This document shows positions 1 to 5,739 of a DNA stretch of 10,224 nt, piece after piece. The DNA is from Treponema sp. (GTDB taxonomy: Bacteria; Spirochaetota; Spirochaetia; Treponematales; Breznakiellaceae). The notes under the pieces were generated by a model. The model did no database searches. It saw only the letters and a list, made by a program, of their open reading frames with translations, and was not told the DNA's origin. The stretch is from positions 1 through 10,224 of the forward strand of contig JAIRRU010000089.1 of NCBI GenBank assembly GCA_031255815.1. The letters are read 5' to 3'. The translations under genes and the position numbers were made by a program. Position 1 is the stretch's first letter; every line of letters starts with the position of its first letter.

Positions 1-434
1 GTGCCGTTTTCCACCCAGGGGAGCAGGGCGTCCTGCTGGGCCTTGTTCCAGCGGTGAACCTCGTCCACAAAGAGGATGGTCCGCTTGCCGTAGAGCCTGC
101 GCCGCTCATCGGAACGGTCGATGGCCTCCCGGATATCCTTGATGCCCGAAAGCACCGCGTTGAGGCTTTCAAAGGCCGCCCGGGTGGTATTGGCAATGAC
201 CCGGGCAAGGCTCGTCTTGCCCGTGCCGGGGGGGCCGTAAAAAATAACCGAGGAAAGCCTGTCCGCCTGGATGGCCCGGCGGAGCAGCCTGCCCGGCCCC
301 ACGATGTGATCCTGGCCGATAAGGTCTTCCAGGGTCCGGGGCCGCATCCGGTCGGCCAGAGGGCCGTTTTCCCCGGCCCCGCCCGAACCCTGGGCGCTAA
401 AGAGATCGCCTGCGGCTACTCCTCGGCGTTCCAC
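1..434 (-). CDS. rarA: Replication-associated recombination protein A (RarA/MgsA), N-terminal part
   Basis: AAA+ ATPase of the clamp-loader/RuvB-like group that acts in the cytoplasm at stalled replication forks. The visible 144 residues show a short glycine-rich N-terminus, the family entry segment LADRMRPRTLEDLIGQDHIV (about 26-45), Walker A GPPGTGKT (67-74) and Walker B ILFVDEVHR (120-128). The last is followed by WNKAQQDALLPWVENG, which is diagnostic of RarA rather than RuvB or DnaX. The gene leaves the window at the left edge, so the sensor, lid and tetramerisation regions are not visible. The start is uncertain: GTG at 434 is used here, GTG at 440 is equally possible, and there is no ATG before residue 30. 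Both starts lie inside the end of the upstream lipoprotein gene (stop at 416-418), so translation is probably coupled. Family assignment is very secure; the exact start is not. Confidence 0.93.
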   Translation of the reverse strand, partial: MERRGVAAGDLFSAQGSGGAGENGPLADRMRPRTLEDLIGQDHIVGPGRLLRRAIQADRLSSVIFYGPPGTGKTSLARVIANTTRAAFESLNAVLSGIKDIREAIDRSDERRRLYGKRTILFVDEVHRWNKAQQDALLPWVENG

Positions 435-1621
435 TGCCACGTCCCGTCCCGGCTCCGGTAGGACCAGACCCCGCTGTCTATGTCGTTGGTGGTTGAACCC
501 GTGCCCTGAACGGCGGCAAAGATCACCATGGCAGGGTCCACCGAAGGGGGAACCTGGAGGATGCTGTTTACCGGATGGGGCCGTATGGTGGTGTCGAAGG
601 GGGCCGAATCCGGTTTCAGGCTGGAGGGCGGGTTATCGCCCGGCGGAAAAATATCTATGCCCCCGGAGTTATTGAGAACAAGATCCCCCTCCGAAAGATA
701 GAAGCGTACTTCCTGGTAAGCGTAGTTGCTGCCGTCCTTTATCCCCAGGAGGATCTTGCCTTCCGTTCCCGGATTAACCGGATCCCTCCAGAGGGCCAGC
801 GCGCCGGTAAGGTAATACGAGGAAGCTCCCTTTTTTTCGGTAAAGCCTGTTGGGGACAGCTCCAGAATCTCCGTGTTCCGGCCGAAGGCGAATACCTTGG
901 CCGCGCCGGTACCCGTGCGGATAAGGCCCGCCAGATTGCGGTTTTTATCGTCGGGATTGTCCCTGTTTGCAAGCTGGACAGGCGCATTTACCCCGTCCCA
1001 GGCATAGACGCCCCGCCCGCGGGTAGATATAAAATGCCAGGCGCCGTCAAAGGCGGCCCCGCTTAGATGCCCGGTATTCCCCCCCAGGGGGAGCGGCTTG
1101 AAGACCGATTCAGGGGAAGCCCCCTCGTCCGCGTAGTAGATCAGGTAGTCAATACCCTCTTCTTCGGGGCCCTTCGTCCGCGTCCCCACAAACACCTTCC
1201 CGTCTTTTACCGGTTTCCCTTCGGCATCGGTCTCGCCGTAGATAGACTGGGGCGAACCGTCGTAGCCGCCCAGCCGTTCCCATTCGGTCATGCCCGTTTT
1301 CCAGCGCCAGACGGAGGGGGAATTGTAGTCGACCAGGGCGTAGAGATAGCCGCTCGTGGCGGCAAGGTCGGTTACCCTGCCCAGGGGAGCCGTCCATTCC
1401 CCGTGATCCCAGCCCGCCGCGCCCCTGTAGAGGCCGTAACGGTGGAGGGAGGCGGCGGCCACGTACATAAAATCATCGTAGACCGCAAATTTGGTGGGAA
1501 CGCCCTTGATCCGGGGTTCCCGGGGTTTTACTTCCCTGGATATGTCGTAAAAGATAGGATCCTTACAGCTTGCCCCGAAAAGCAGGGTCAAGAACAACAG
1601 GATAAGGGGCCCTTTTTTCAT
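416..1621 (-). CDS. Lipoprotein, beta-propeller-like, function unknown
   Basis: Predicted 401-residue exported lipoprotein. Residues 1-18 form a signal peptide (MKK, then a Leu/Phe-rich core) ending in LLFGASC, with the lipidated cysteine at position 19; this fits the relaxed spirochaetal lipobox. The mature part has repeated short beta-type blocks rich in Tyr, Trp and Gly, such as FMYVAAA, GYLYALVDY, KVFVGTR, WHFISTRGRGVYAW and KVFAFG. Blocks recur about every 40-60 residues, suggesting a beta-propeller (kelch- or NHL-like), but I recognise no named family. ATG at 1621 is chosen because GAGGAA lies 6 bases upstream and the signal peptide begins there; an in-frame start at 1696 would add 25 residues inside the preceding gene. 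It lies 22 bp after the barrel gene and overlaps rarA, so all three are probably one transcript. Lipoprotein call is firm, fold inferred, role unknown. Confidence 0.85.
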   Translation of the reverse strand: MKKGPLILLFLTLLFGASCKDPIFYDISREVKPREPRIKGVPTKFAVYDDFMYVAAASLHRYGLYRGAAGWDHGEWTAPLGRVTDLAATSGYLYALVDYNSPSVWRWKTGMTEWERLGGYDGSPQSIYGETDAEGKPVKDGKVFVGTRTKGPEEEGIDYLIYYADEGASPESVFKPLPLGGNTGHLSGAAFDGAWHFISTRGRGVYAWDGVNAPVQLANRDNPDDKNRNLAGLIRTGTGAAKVFAFGRNTEILELSPTGFTEKKGASSYYLTGALALWRDPVNPGTEGKILLGIKDGSNYAYQEVRFYLSEGDLVLNNSGGIDIFPPGDNPPSSLKPDSAPFDTTIRPHPVNSILQVPPSVDPAMVIFAAVQGTGSTTNDIDSGVWSYRSRDGTWQWNAEE

Positions 1622-1643
1622 CGTTACTTCCTCGTTCCTTTTC

Positions 1644-2318
1644 TTAAAGATGATACCTGGCCGAAAGGGTGATTTCCATGAAGTTGCCGTATACATCCGT
1701 AGAGGAATTCTCGGTCCACTGGGGAGACCACCACCAGGCGGTGTTGAGCCCGAAGGACCAGTCGGGGTTAAAACGGAAAAACACCGATGCTGTCGGTTTC
1801 ACAAAGAAACCGACATAGGCGTCGTCCTGATACCTGGTCGGGGCGATACCCAGGCCCAGGGCAAGGGGGAATTCGAAACGCTTCAGCACGAACTGGTAAC
1901 CCGCCCGGGCGGTGATGGGAACCATATAGAACATGTGTTCCGACAGGGTCTTGGCAAACATCCCCTGCAGTTCGCCGCCCACAAAGACATGGGATCCCAG
2001 GAAATGGTTATAGCCGATAGCGCCAGTCCCCCCGACGAGGAGCTTAGAGGGCCCGGAAAAAAGGGTATCCCCCCCGGAATCGGTAAAAAACAGGGGGATC
2101 ACCACCCCAAGGCTCAGATTGAAGGTCTTATCGCCCCGGGAATAGGGGCCGGAAACGAATCCGACCCAATCCTCCGGATCCTCTTCCTCCGGGTATCCGT
2201 CTTCCGGATAATCTTCTTCCGGGTACCCGTCTTCCGGATAATCCTCTTCCTGGGCTGTAATGAAAGCCGGGCAGATCGACAAAAAGACAACAAAAAACAA
2301 GGCCCAAAGCCTTCGCAT
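1644..2318 (-). CDS. Secreted outer-membrane beta-barrel-like protein with acidic N-terminal repeat
   Basis: 224-residue exported protein. Residues 1-22 look like a signal peptide (MRRLW, then a Phe/Val/Leu core), probably cut after ITA at position 22. Cys16 in LSIC is a less likely lipidation site because Ile precedes it. Residues 24-50 are an acidic Tyr/Pro-rich tail built on YPED/YPEE. From about residue 66 the chain alternates polar and hydrophobic residues in strands with aromatic belts (FNLSLGVVIPLFF, HVFVGGELQGMF, FEFPLALGLGI, WSFGLNTAWWW). It ends in a final strand ITLSARYHL, as expected of a small barrel of about eight strands. Ribosome binding site AGGAG is 8 bases before ATG 2318. 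It is the first gene of the unit leading to the lipoprotein and rarA. The barrel fold is inferred from pattern only; ligand and function are unknown. Confidence 0.82.
   Translation of the reverse strand: MRRLWALFFVVFLSICPAFITAQEEDYPEDGYPEEDYPEDGYPEEEDPEDWVGFVSGPYSRGDKTFNLSLGVVIPLFFTDSGGDTLFSGPSKLLVGGTGAIGYNHFLGSHVFVGGELQGMFAKTLSEHMFYMVPITARAGYQFVLKRFEFPLALGLGIAPTRYQDDAYVGFFVKPTASVFFRFNPDWSFGLNTAWWWSPQWTENSSTDVYGNFMEITLSARYHL
2187..2246 (-). repeat. Two 30-bp in-frame tandem repeats encoding EDYPEDGYPE
   Basis: Two direct 30-bp units (2217-2246 and 2187-2216) differ at about four, mostly silent, positions. Each encodes EDYPEDGYPE, residues 25-34 and 35-44 of the barrel-like protein. A decayed third unit (EEDPEDW) follows. 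The unit length is a multiple of three, so gain or loss of a copy would keep the reading frame. Confidence 0.9.
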
Positions 2319-2343
2319 ACTGGAAACTCCTGTAGAATTGAGC

Positions 2344-2374
2344 TTGTTCCAAAACCCGCCTGGTTTTGAAACAA
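2344..2374 (-). promoter_or_regulatory. Leader RNA hairpin upstream of the barrel gene
   Basis: In the minus-strand transcript the arms UUGUUUCAAAACC and GGUUUUGGAACAA pair over 13 positions (one U-G wobble) around the loop AGGCG. The hairpin lies after the predicted transcription start and ends 25 bases before the ATG at 2318. No U-run follows it, so it is not a classical terminator. It could stabilise the mRNA, bind a regulator, or be a small dispersed intergenic repeat. The structure is seen directly; the role is inferred. Confidence 0.6.
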
Positions 2375-2395
2375 TTGGTCCGGAATTATTTTTCG

Positions 2396-2424
2396 ACTAT
2401 AGCGGACGGCCAATTACTTTTCAA
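2396..2424 (-). promoter_or_regulatory. Sigma-70-type promoter for the barrel-lipoprotein-rarA unit
   Basis: On the minus strand TTGAAA (2419-2424) and TATAGT (2396-2401) are separated by exactly 17 bases. Each box matches five of six consensus positions. Transcription would start near 2389, giving a leader of about 70 bases that contains the hairpin. This is the best promoter in the window. Confidence 0.65.
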
Positions 2425-2490
2425 TAAGCACAACAAACTGCCGGCATTGGGGGTTACGGGCCCTTTAAAACCGGCCGGCCCCGAGGCGCC

Positions 2491-3306
2491 TTACCTGTTT
2501 TGCTCCAGATTCAGATACTCCAGTAAAACGGGATACTTGGTCAACAGCTCCCCGTAACGGGCAAGTTCGTCCAGGCGGAACCGGGAATCAATGCGTTTTT
2601 CCGGACTCCCCTCGGACGAACCGCTCAGATATTCCCGCTGTTTCGCCACGTATTCCTCGTACAGCCCCTGCAGCTGCCGGTAAAGCCGGAAATCCGGAAA
2701 ACGATCCGCCCCAATCCGGCAGCTCAGATTTTCGATATAGGGGAAACGCCCGGAAATTTCCCCTTCCAGCCGGGGGCTGTAGCCGGAGGCTAAAAGAGCC
2801 GGAATCTCCTCCCGGCTGCTGTCCGGGTTGTTCAGCCAGCGCAGGACAAAGGCCCCGATGTCCCGGGCAAGGTTTTCCTCAAAAGCCTCCAGTTCCGCCT
2901 GCCCTGAAATATTGTTCTCCCTAACCAGGGAGACCAGGGAATCTGCTTTGAGTGAAAAAGCAAGGTCGATGCTCACCTCGTATGAAAAATCCAGCCGGAT
3001 CTCCGGAACCCCGGTAGACGCGGCGAAAGCGGTGTAGAGCTCCCCGGAGGGCAGGCTGCCCTGAAACTTCAGCTGCCGGTTAACCCGGCCGGGCTTGTAG
3101 ACATCGATAGTTACATTGGTGGGAATGAGCTTATACCAAACCCAGCGGAATTCCCCTTCCCGGATAAGCCGGGGATCCAGACCGTGGGTCTTCGACCGCA
3201 TGATCCCGTAGGAATCGGGGGGAACGCCCAGCTGGGCCCAGCCGAAAAAGAAAGCGGCCCCTCCCGCCGCGAGGAGAACGAGGAGAATTATGAAAAATTT
3301 CCGCAT
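2491..3306 (-). CDS. Membrane-anchored protein with band 7/SPFH-like N-terminus
   Basis: 271-residue protein. One transmembrane helix spans about residues 4-22 (FFIILLVLLAAGGAAFFFGW). It is followed by LGVPPDSYGIMRSKTHG, then LIREGEFRWVWYKLIPTNV. This order of VPP-x-x-YG, a turn, a 'G-x-W'-type segment and a 'LIPTNVTIDVY' strand matches the entry of the band 7/SPFH (prohibitin-like) domain. Residues 100-200 keep an alternating alpha/beta pattern, and 205-271 are charged, helical and probably coiled (QLQGLYEEYVAKQREYL; LARYGELLTKYPVLLEYLNL). It is shorter than typical SPFH proteins and lacks their long Ala/Glu coiled coil. Start ATG 3306 has AGGAAGG 4 bases upstream. It is divergent from the small membrane protein gene and separated from the downstream barrel gene by 172 bp containing that gene's own promoter. 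The family link is moderate; the partner is unknown. Confidence 0.75.
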   Translation of the reverse strand: MRKFFIILLVLLAAGGAAFFFGWAQLGVPPDSYGIMRSKTHGLDPRLIREGEFRWVWYKLIPTNVTIDVYKPGRVNRQLKFQGSLPSGELYTAFAASTGVPEIRLDFSYEVSIDLAFSLKADSLVSLVRENNISGQAELEAFEENLARDIGAFVLRWLNNPDSSREEIPALLASGYSPRLEGEISGRFPYIENLSCRIGADRFPDFRLYRQLQGLYEEYVAKQREYLSGSSEGSPEKRIDSRFRLDELARYGELLTKYPVLLEYLNLEQNR

Positions 3307-3352
3307 AACGCCTTCCTGGAACCCTAATTACCCGCTATGCTTAGAGTAAGAC

Positions 3353-3377
3353 TGTTCAAAAACCTGAGTTTAAGGTT
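3353..3377 (-). repeat. Degenerate second copy of the leader motif
   Basis: The minus strand reads AACC, nine bases, then GGTTTTTGAACA. It matches the downstream half of the hairpin at 2344-2374 (GGTTTTGGAACA) in 11 of 12 positions, but its own stem is short (AACCT/AGGTT, 5 bp). It sits 46 bases before the start of the SPFH-like gene, in the same orientation to its gene as the first copy. Confidence 0.4.
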
Positions 3378-3393
3378 CTACTTTAATGTATAA

Positions 3394-3408
3394 CACGGAG
3401 CGTCCGTG
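3394..3408 (+). promoter_or_regulatory. Hairpin covering the ribosome binding site of the small membrane protein gene
   Basis: CACGGA-GCG-TCCGTG is a perfect 6-bp inverted repeat with a 3-base loop ending directly before ATG 3409. It contains the only good ribosome binding sequence, GGAG at 3397-3400. Folded RNA would hide that site. It might equally be a protein-binding operator or chance in GC-rich DNA. Confidence 0.4.
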
Positions 3409-3762
3409 ATGACCATATCCGGGAAGGAAAAAAAACCGCTAATTCTTACCCTGATAGACAAGGCGCTTGTATTCAGCTTCGGCTGCTGCTTCCTGGCGGT
3501 GTTTCTGTACGCCGCCGGAACCTGGCAGGGTATTACGGATCGCAGCCAGCTGCTGGCGATCCGCGCCGGAACCATTGCCGGTTTTTTCCTGGCGGGCTTT
3601 TCCCTGTACGGGATAGCCGCCCGGCTCTGGTTTCTTATCCGCCGGCGTTCCCCGGCATACCTGGGGGGTCTCGCGCTCTGCCTTGTTTCGGGCATCCTTG
3701 GGGCGGCCCTTTCGGCGGCGGGAACCCTTATCGCCGTCGTGGTTGCGGGAAACACGCCCTAA
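3409..3762 (+). CDS. Small three-helix membrane protein, unknown
   Basis: 117-residue protein with a short lysine-rich N-terminus and three hydrophobic segments: about residues 19-37, 53-71 and 83-113. The last is long and Gly/Ala-rich (LGGLALCLVSGILGAALSAAG). The RLWFLIRRR stretch (72-80) after the second helix puts positive charge on the cytoplasmic side. GGAG lies 8 bases before ATG 3409; GTG at 3406 would add one residue and is too close to the site. Codon use matches its neighbours, and the long hydrophobic segments in one frame argue that it is real. It is followed after 70 bp by aroH on the same strand. I recognise no family. Confidence 0.72.
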   Translation: MTISGKEKKPLILTLIDKALVFSFGCCFLAVFLYAAGTWQGITDRSQLLAIRAGTIAGFFLAGFSLYGIAARLWFLIRRRSPAYLGGLALCLVSGILGAALSAAGTLIAVVVAGNTP

Positions 3763-3768
3763 AACCCG

Positions 3769-3784
3769 GGAACCGCGCGGTTCC
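3769..3784 (+). terminator. Possible terminator or intercistronic hairpin
   Basis: GGAACCGCGCGGTTCC is a perfect 16-base palindrome (6-bp stem, 4-base loop) starting 6 bases after the TAA of the small membrane protein gene. The sequence after it, TTACGTTATT, is only partly T-rich. It may be a weak terminator, or a stabilising element if aroH is co-transcribed. Confidence 0.4.
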
Positions 3785-3802
3785 TTACGTTATTCTGACT
3801 GA

Positions 3803-3821
3803 CCGCCGGGCCGCGCGGCGG
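3803..3821 (+). other. GC-rich hairpin beside the aroH ribosome binding site
   Basis: CCGCC (3803-3807) can pair with GGCGG (3817-3821) around a 9-base loop. The downstream arm abuts the ribosome binding site GGGGAG of aroH. The stem is short and in very GC-rich sequence, so it could be chance. Confidence 0.25.
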
Positions 3822-3832
3822 GGGAGCTTGGT

Positions 3833-4201
3833 ATGGACGAGAAACGGCTTTACGCCCTGCGGGGGGCGGCCGGATGCCTTAACGAGGCCGGAGACATTGG
3901 GGCTCAGGTTACGGCCCTGTACGACGAGCTTTTGGCGGCCAACGGTCTGGCCGAGGAGGAAATCGTTTCCCTGGTTTTTTCCGTCACCCCCGACCTGGAC
4001 GCCCTGAACCCGGCCGCGGCCCTGCGGAAAAGCGGCAGGGGAGGGGAGCTGGCCCTGTTCTGCACCCAAGAACCTGTTTTTAACGGCAGCCTGAAAGGCA
4101 TCGTCCGGGCCCTGATCCACGCTTATCTGGGGAAGGGCGCCGTTCCCCGCCACGTGTACCGGAACGGCGCGGAAATCCTCCGGCCTGATCGCCGCGCCTA
4201 A
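3833..4201 (+). CDS. aroH: Chorismate mutase, monofunctional AroH type
   Basis: Converts chorismate to prephenate, the committed step toward phenylalanine and tyrosine; cytoplasmic, and a homotrimer in the Bacillus subtilis relative. The 122-residue length fits the small trimeric AroH fold, not the helical AroQ type. Visible family signatures are the N-terminal ALRGAAG with Arg10, SVTPDLDALNPAAALRK (50-66) with Arg65, CTQE with Cys77 and Glu80, IVRALIH with Arg92, and HVYRNGAEILRPD (107-119) with Tyr109 and Arg117. These match the B. subtilis catalytic residues Arg7, Arg63, Cys75, Glu78, Arg90, Tyr108 and Arg116. Start ATG 3833 has GGGGGAG 6 bases upstream. No other aromatic pathway gene is visible nearby. 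It converges on the next gene with 12 bp between stops, so there is no room for a separate terminator. Confidence 0.93.
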   Translation: MDEKRLYALRGAAGCLNEAGDIGAQVTALYDELLAANGLAEEEIVSLVFSVTPDLDALNPAAALRKSGRGGELALFCTQEPVFNGSLKGIVRALIHAYLGKGAVPRHVYRNGAEILRPDRRA

Positions 4202-4213
4202 CCGGCGGCCCGG

Positions 4214-4885
4214 CTAATAGGTGTTTTCGTCCATGGCCAGGAACTTTTCCCGCACCTGCTGCAGCAGCGCCAGTTCCCGGCTGATGATCTTTTCGTAGTC
4301 CAGTTCCCCGCTTTCCATGCGTCCGGCCTCGTCCTCCCAGAACTGGATTTTTTCCAGGTTGAGAAAACGGAAGCGCCGTTCCCGCGTTTTGGCCGCCCAT
4401 TCGGCGGCGCTTTTCCAGTAGTAGAGGGCGGTGCGGAAGCAGGTTTCCGCGGTTTCAAGGCTTTCCAGGTTCTGCTCTTTCCAGGGGGCGTTGTAGAAGT
4501 AGGCGTTGCGCTTGTTCCACTTGTTTCCCAGATAGAGATACTGTTCGATAAGTTTAAGATTGACATGCATCATAAAAAGGTAGCGGTACTTTTCCCACTG
4601 GGTCTCGTTTTCAATAAGGGCCAGGGCGTAGAGGGGGTTGGCGAAGTCCGCCTGCAGCGCCTTTTCCAGCCAGTAGATGTTTTCCATGGTGTCGTCCGGG
4701 TACTGAATGTAGTGGAGATGGTAGAGGCGGTAGTACTGTTCCTTGTAGGTTACGTAGTACCCGTTTAGAGAGGGGGAGGGCGCGGCGAAAAAGAGAAGCC
4801 CCGCGCAGAGAACCGGGACAAGCGATCCGGGGGGGCTGAAACGGAGGGGCCTGTCCCGCCCTTTGACGGCTTCTTTTCTTTTCAC
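4214..4885 (-). CDS. Tyrosine-rich helical exported protein beside tmk, unknown
   Basis: 223 residues from GTG 4885. A basic N-terminus is followed by one hydrophobic segment, about residues 21-36 (SLVPVLCAGLLFFAAP), either a signal peptide or a membrane anchor. The rest is predicted helical and unusually aromatic: GYYVTYKEQYYRLYHLHY opens it, and Trp/Tyr recur (IYWLEKAL, NKWNKRNAYFYNAPWKEQ, ALYYWKSAAEWA). Two segments (IYWLEKALQADFANPLYALA and LETAETCFRTALYYW) have TPR-like spacing, so a helical-repeat scaffold in the periplasm is plausible. GTG 4885 is preferred because GGGGGAG lies 4 bases upstream and it begins 17 bp after the tmk stop. ATG 4945 would add 20 residues but overlap tmk by 43 bp. 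I think it is a conserved spirochaete protein, but cannot name it. Confidence 0.78.
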   Translation of the reverse strand: MKRKEAVKGRDRPLRFSPPGSLVPVLCAGLLFFAAPSPSLNGYYVTYKEQYYRLYHLHYIQYPDDTMENIYWLEKALQADFANPLYALALIENETQWEKYRYLFMMHVNLKLIEQYLYLGNKWNKRNAYFYNAPWKEQNLESLETAETCFRTALYYWKSAAEWAAKTRERRFRFLNLEKIQFWEDEAGRMESGELDYEKIISRELALLQQVREKFLAMDENTY

Positions 4886-4902
4886 TCCGCTCCCCCTGCC
4901 TC

Positions 4903-5556
4903 TCAGACTCCCCCCATTATCGGCATTTTCAGAATCGCTCTCCACAGGGCCCGGGCAACTTCAGCCGGGCCGCGGGAGGCGTCAATGGTTTCCACCCGGG
5001 AGCCCCGTCCGGCGAATTCGGGAAGCAGGGCGCGGTACCGTTCCCTTACCCGGATCTGGAAGTCCAGGTATTCATAGATCTCCCGATCCGGCCGGTTTTT
5101 GATCCGTTCCGAGGCGGTTGCCGGATCCAGATCGAAAAACAGGATAAGTTCGGGGACGGGGAAGCCCGCGTTCAGGATCCGGGGGAGCTCCTCCCCGCAC
5201 TCAAGCCCCTGGTAAACCAGGGAAGAGGGGGCGTAACGGTCGCTTACCACCAGCTCTCCCCGGCCCGCCCGCTCCAGGATGCCCCCGGGGCCGGAGAGAT
5301 GCTCCCCCCGGTCGGCGGCAAAAAGCCGCGCCAGGGTTTCCCCCCTCAGCTTTATCTCCCCTTTCAGGGCGGATCGGATAAGGCGCCCCACCGGGCCGGA
5401 AGTCGGCTCGGCGGTGGCAAAAAGGGCGGGGAGGGCCGCCGGGGTTTTCCCCGCCCCTTCCCCGGGGCTAAAACGGCGGCGCAGCAGATCCAGCTGGGTC
5501 GTGGTTCCGCTGCCGTCCCCGCCTTCAAGAATGACAAAATTTTGTATCACACTCAT
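4903..5556 (-). CDS. tmk: Thymidylate kinase (dTMP kinase)
   Basis: Phosphorylates dTMP to dTDP with ATP in the cytoplasm, an essential step for DNA synthesis. The 217 residues match the family length. Seen in order: P-loop region FVILEGGDGSGTTTQ (7-21); AEPTSGPVGRLIR (49-61), in the place of the usual REPGGT motif; the signature VVSDRYAPSSLVYQG (103-117) with the DRY triad; LILFFDLDP (137-145); the lid-like ERIKNRPDRE (150-159); and YLDFQIRVRERY (163-174). The P-loop is odd: the usual GxGKTT lysine is Thr18, and the usual Arg before EP is Ala49. ATG 5556 has only a weak GGAA site upstream. The helical protein gene follows by 17 bp, and tamB is divergent. I recall the same tmk-tamB neighbourhood in Borrelia. 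Confidence 0.93.
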   Translation of the reverse strand: MSVIQNFVILEGGDGSGTTTQLDLLRRRFSPGEGAGKTPAALPALFATAEPTSGPVGRLIRSALKGEIKLRGETLARLFAADRGEHLSGPGGILERAGRGELVVSDRYAPSSLVYQGLECGEELPRILNAGFPVPELILFFDLDPATASERIKNRPDREIYEYLDFQIRVRERYRALLPEFAGRGSRVETIDASRGPAEVARALWRAILKMPIMGGV

Positions 5557-5739
5557 TTTAAAGTTCCGGTTCTTCCGATACCAATAATAGAATTTTTTAA
5601 CTTGTTAATACTATATTTGTTTTATCTGTAGCGGCGGGGCATTGAAGCCCGGATTGCGGCCGCTTCGGGAGAATATACAGGCCGTACCGGAGAGATTGTT
5701 CCGTTTATGGCGGTTTTTAGGCAGGATACGGGGATTTTA
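5557..5739. promoter_or_regulatory. Divergent tmk/tamB promoter region
   Basis: 183-bp spacer whose first 75 bases are the most AT-rich stretch of the window. Candidate -10 boxes are TATTAT on the minus strand (5584-5589, toward tmk) and TATATT on the plus strand (5612-5617, toward tamB); neither has a good -35. The tamB leader could fold: GGGC/GCCC (5637-5640 with 5647-5650) lies inside GCGGC/GCCGC (5631-5635 with 5659-5663). I see no gene in it. Confidence 0.4.

Larger units (their letters stand above)
3307..3408. promoter_or_regulatory. Divergent spacer with probable promoters for both neighbours
   Basis: AT-richer 102-bp spacer between divergent genes. On the plus strand TTTAAT (3382-3387) and TATAAC (3389-3394) are possible -10 boxes, but neither has a good -35 at 16-18 bp. 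On the minus strand TTGAAC lies 46-51 bases before the ATG of the SPFH-like gene without a convincing -10. The promoter claim rests mainly on gene orientation. Confidence 0.35.

Noticed and set aside
1067..2369. Plus-strand open frames opposite the lipoprotein and barrel genes (1067-1672, 1650-2369)
   Set aside because: The minus-strand genes have signal peptides, ribosome binding sites and protein-like patterns; the plus-strand frames have none of these.
2459..2482. GC-rich palindrome CCGGCCGGCC as a terminator after the SPFH-like gene
   Set aside because: The palindrome has no loop and no following T-run in the right direction, so it does not form a usual intrinsic terminator.
2366..2557. 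Plus-strand 63-codon frame across the barrel-gene promoter
   Set aside because: It starts at TTG without a ribosome binding site, overlaps the promoter and leader hairpin of the opposite strand, and runs into the end of the SPFH-like gene.
3378..3755. Minus-strand frame opposite the small membrane protein
   Set aside because: It is Arg/Pro/Ala/Ser-rich with no motif; the plus-strand frame has three coherent hydrophobic helices and a good ribosome binding site.
4202..4213. CCGG-CGGC-CCGG between the convergent aroH and helical protein genes as a two-way terminator
   Set aside because: A 4-bp stem in 12 bp without a T-run on either side is too weak.
5440..5470. Second P-loop-like string GEGAGKT in thymidylate kinase (residues 32-38)
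   Set aside because: It lies after the first helix in a GC-rich, glycine-rich loop, not between strand 1 and helix 1, and lacks the leading Gly of GxxxxGKT. It probably does not replace the altered P-loop.
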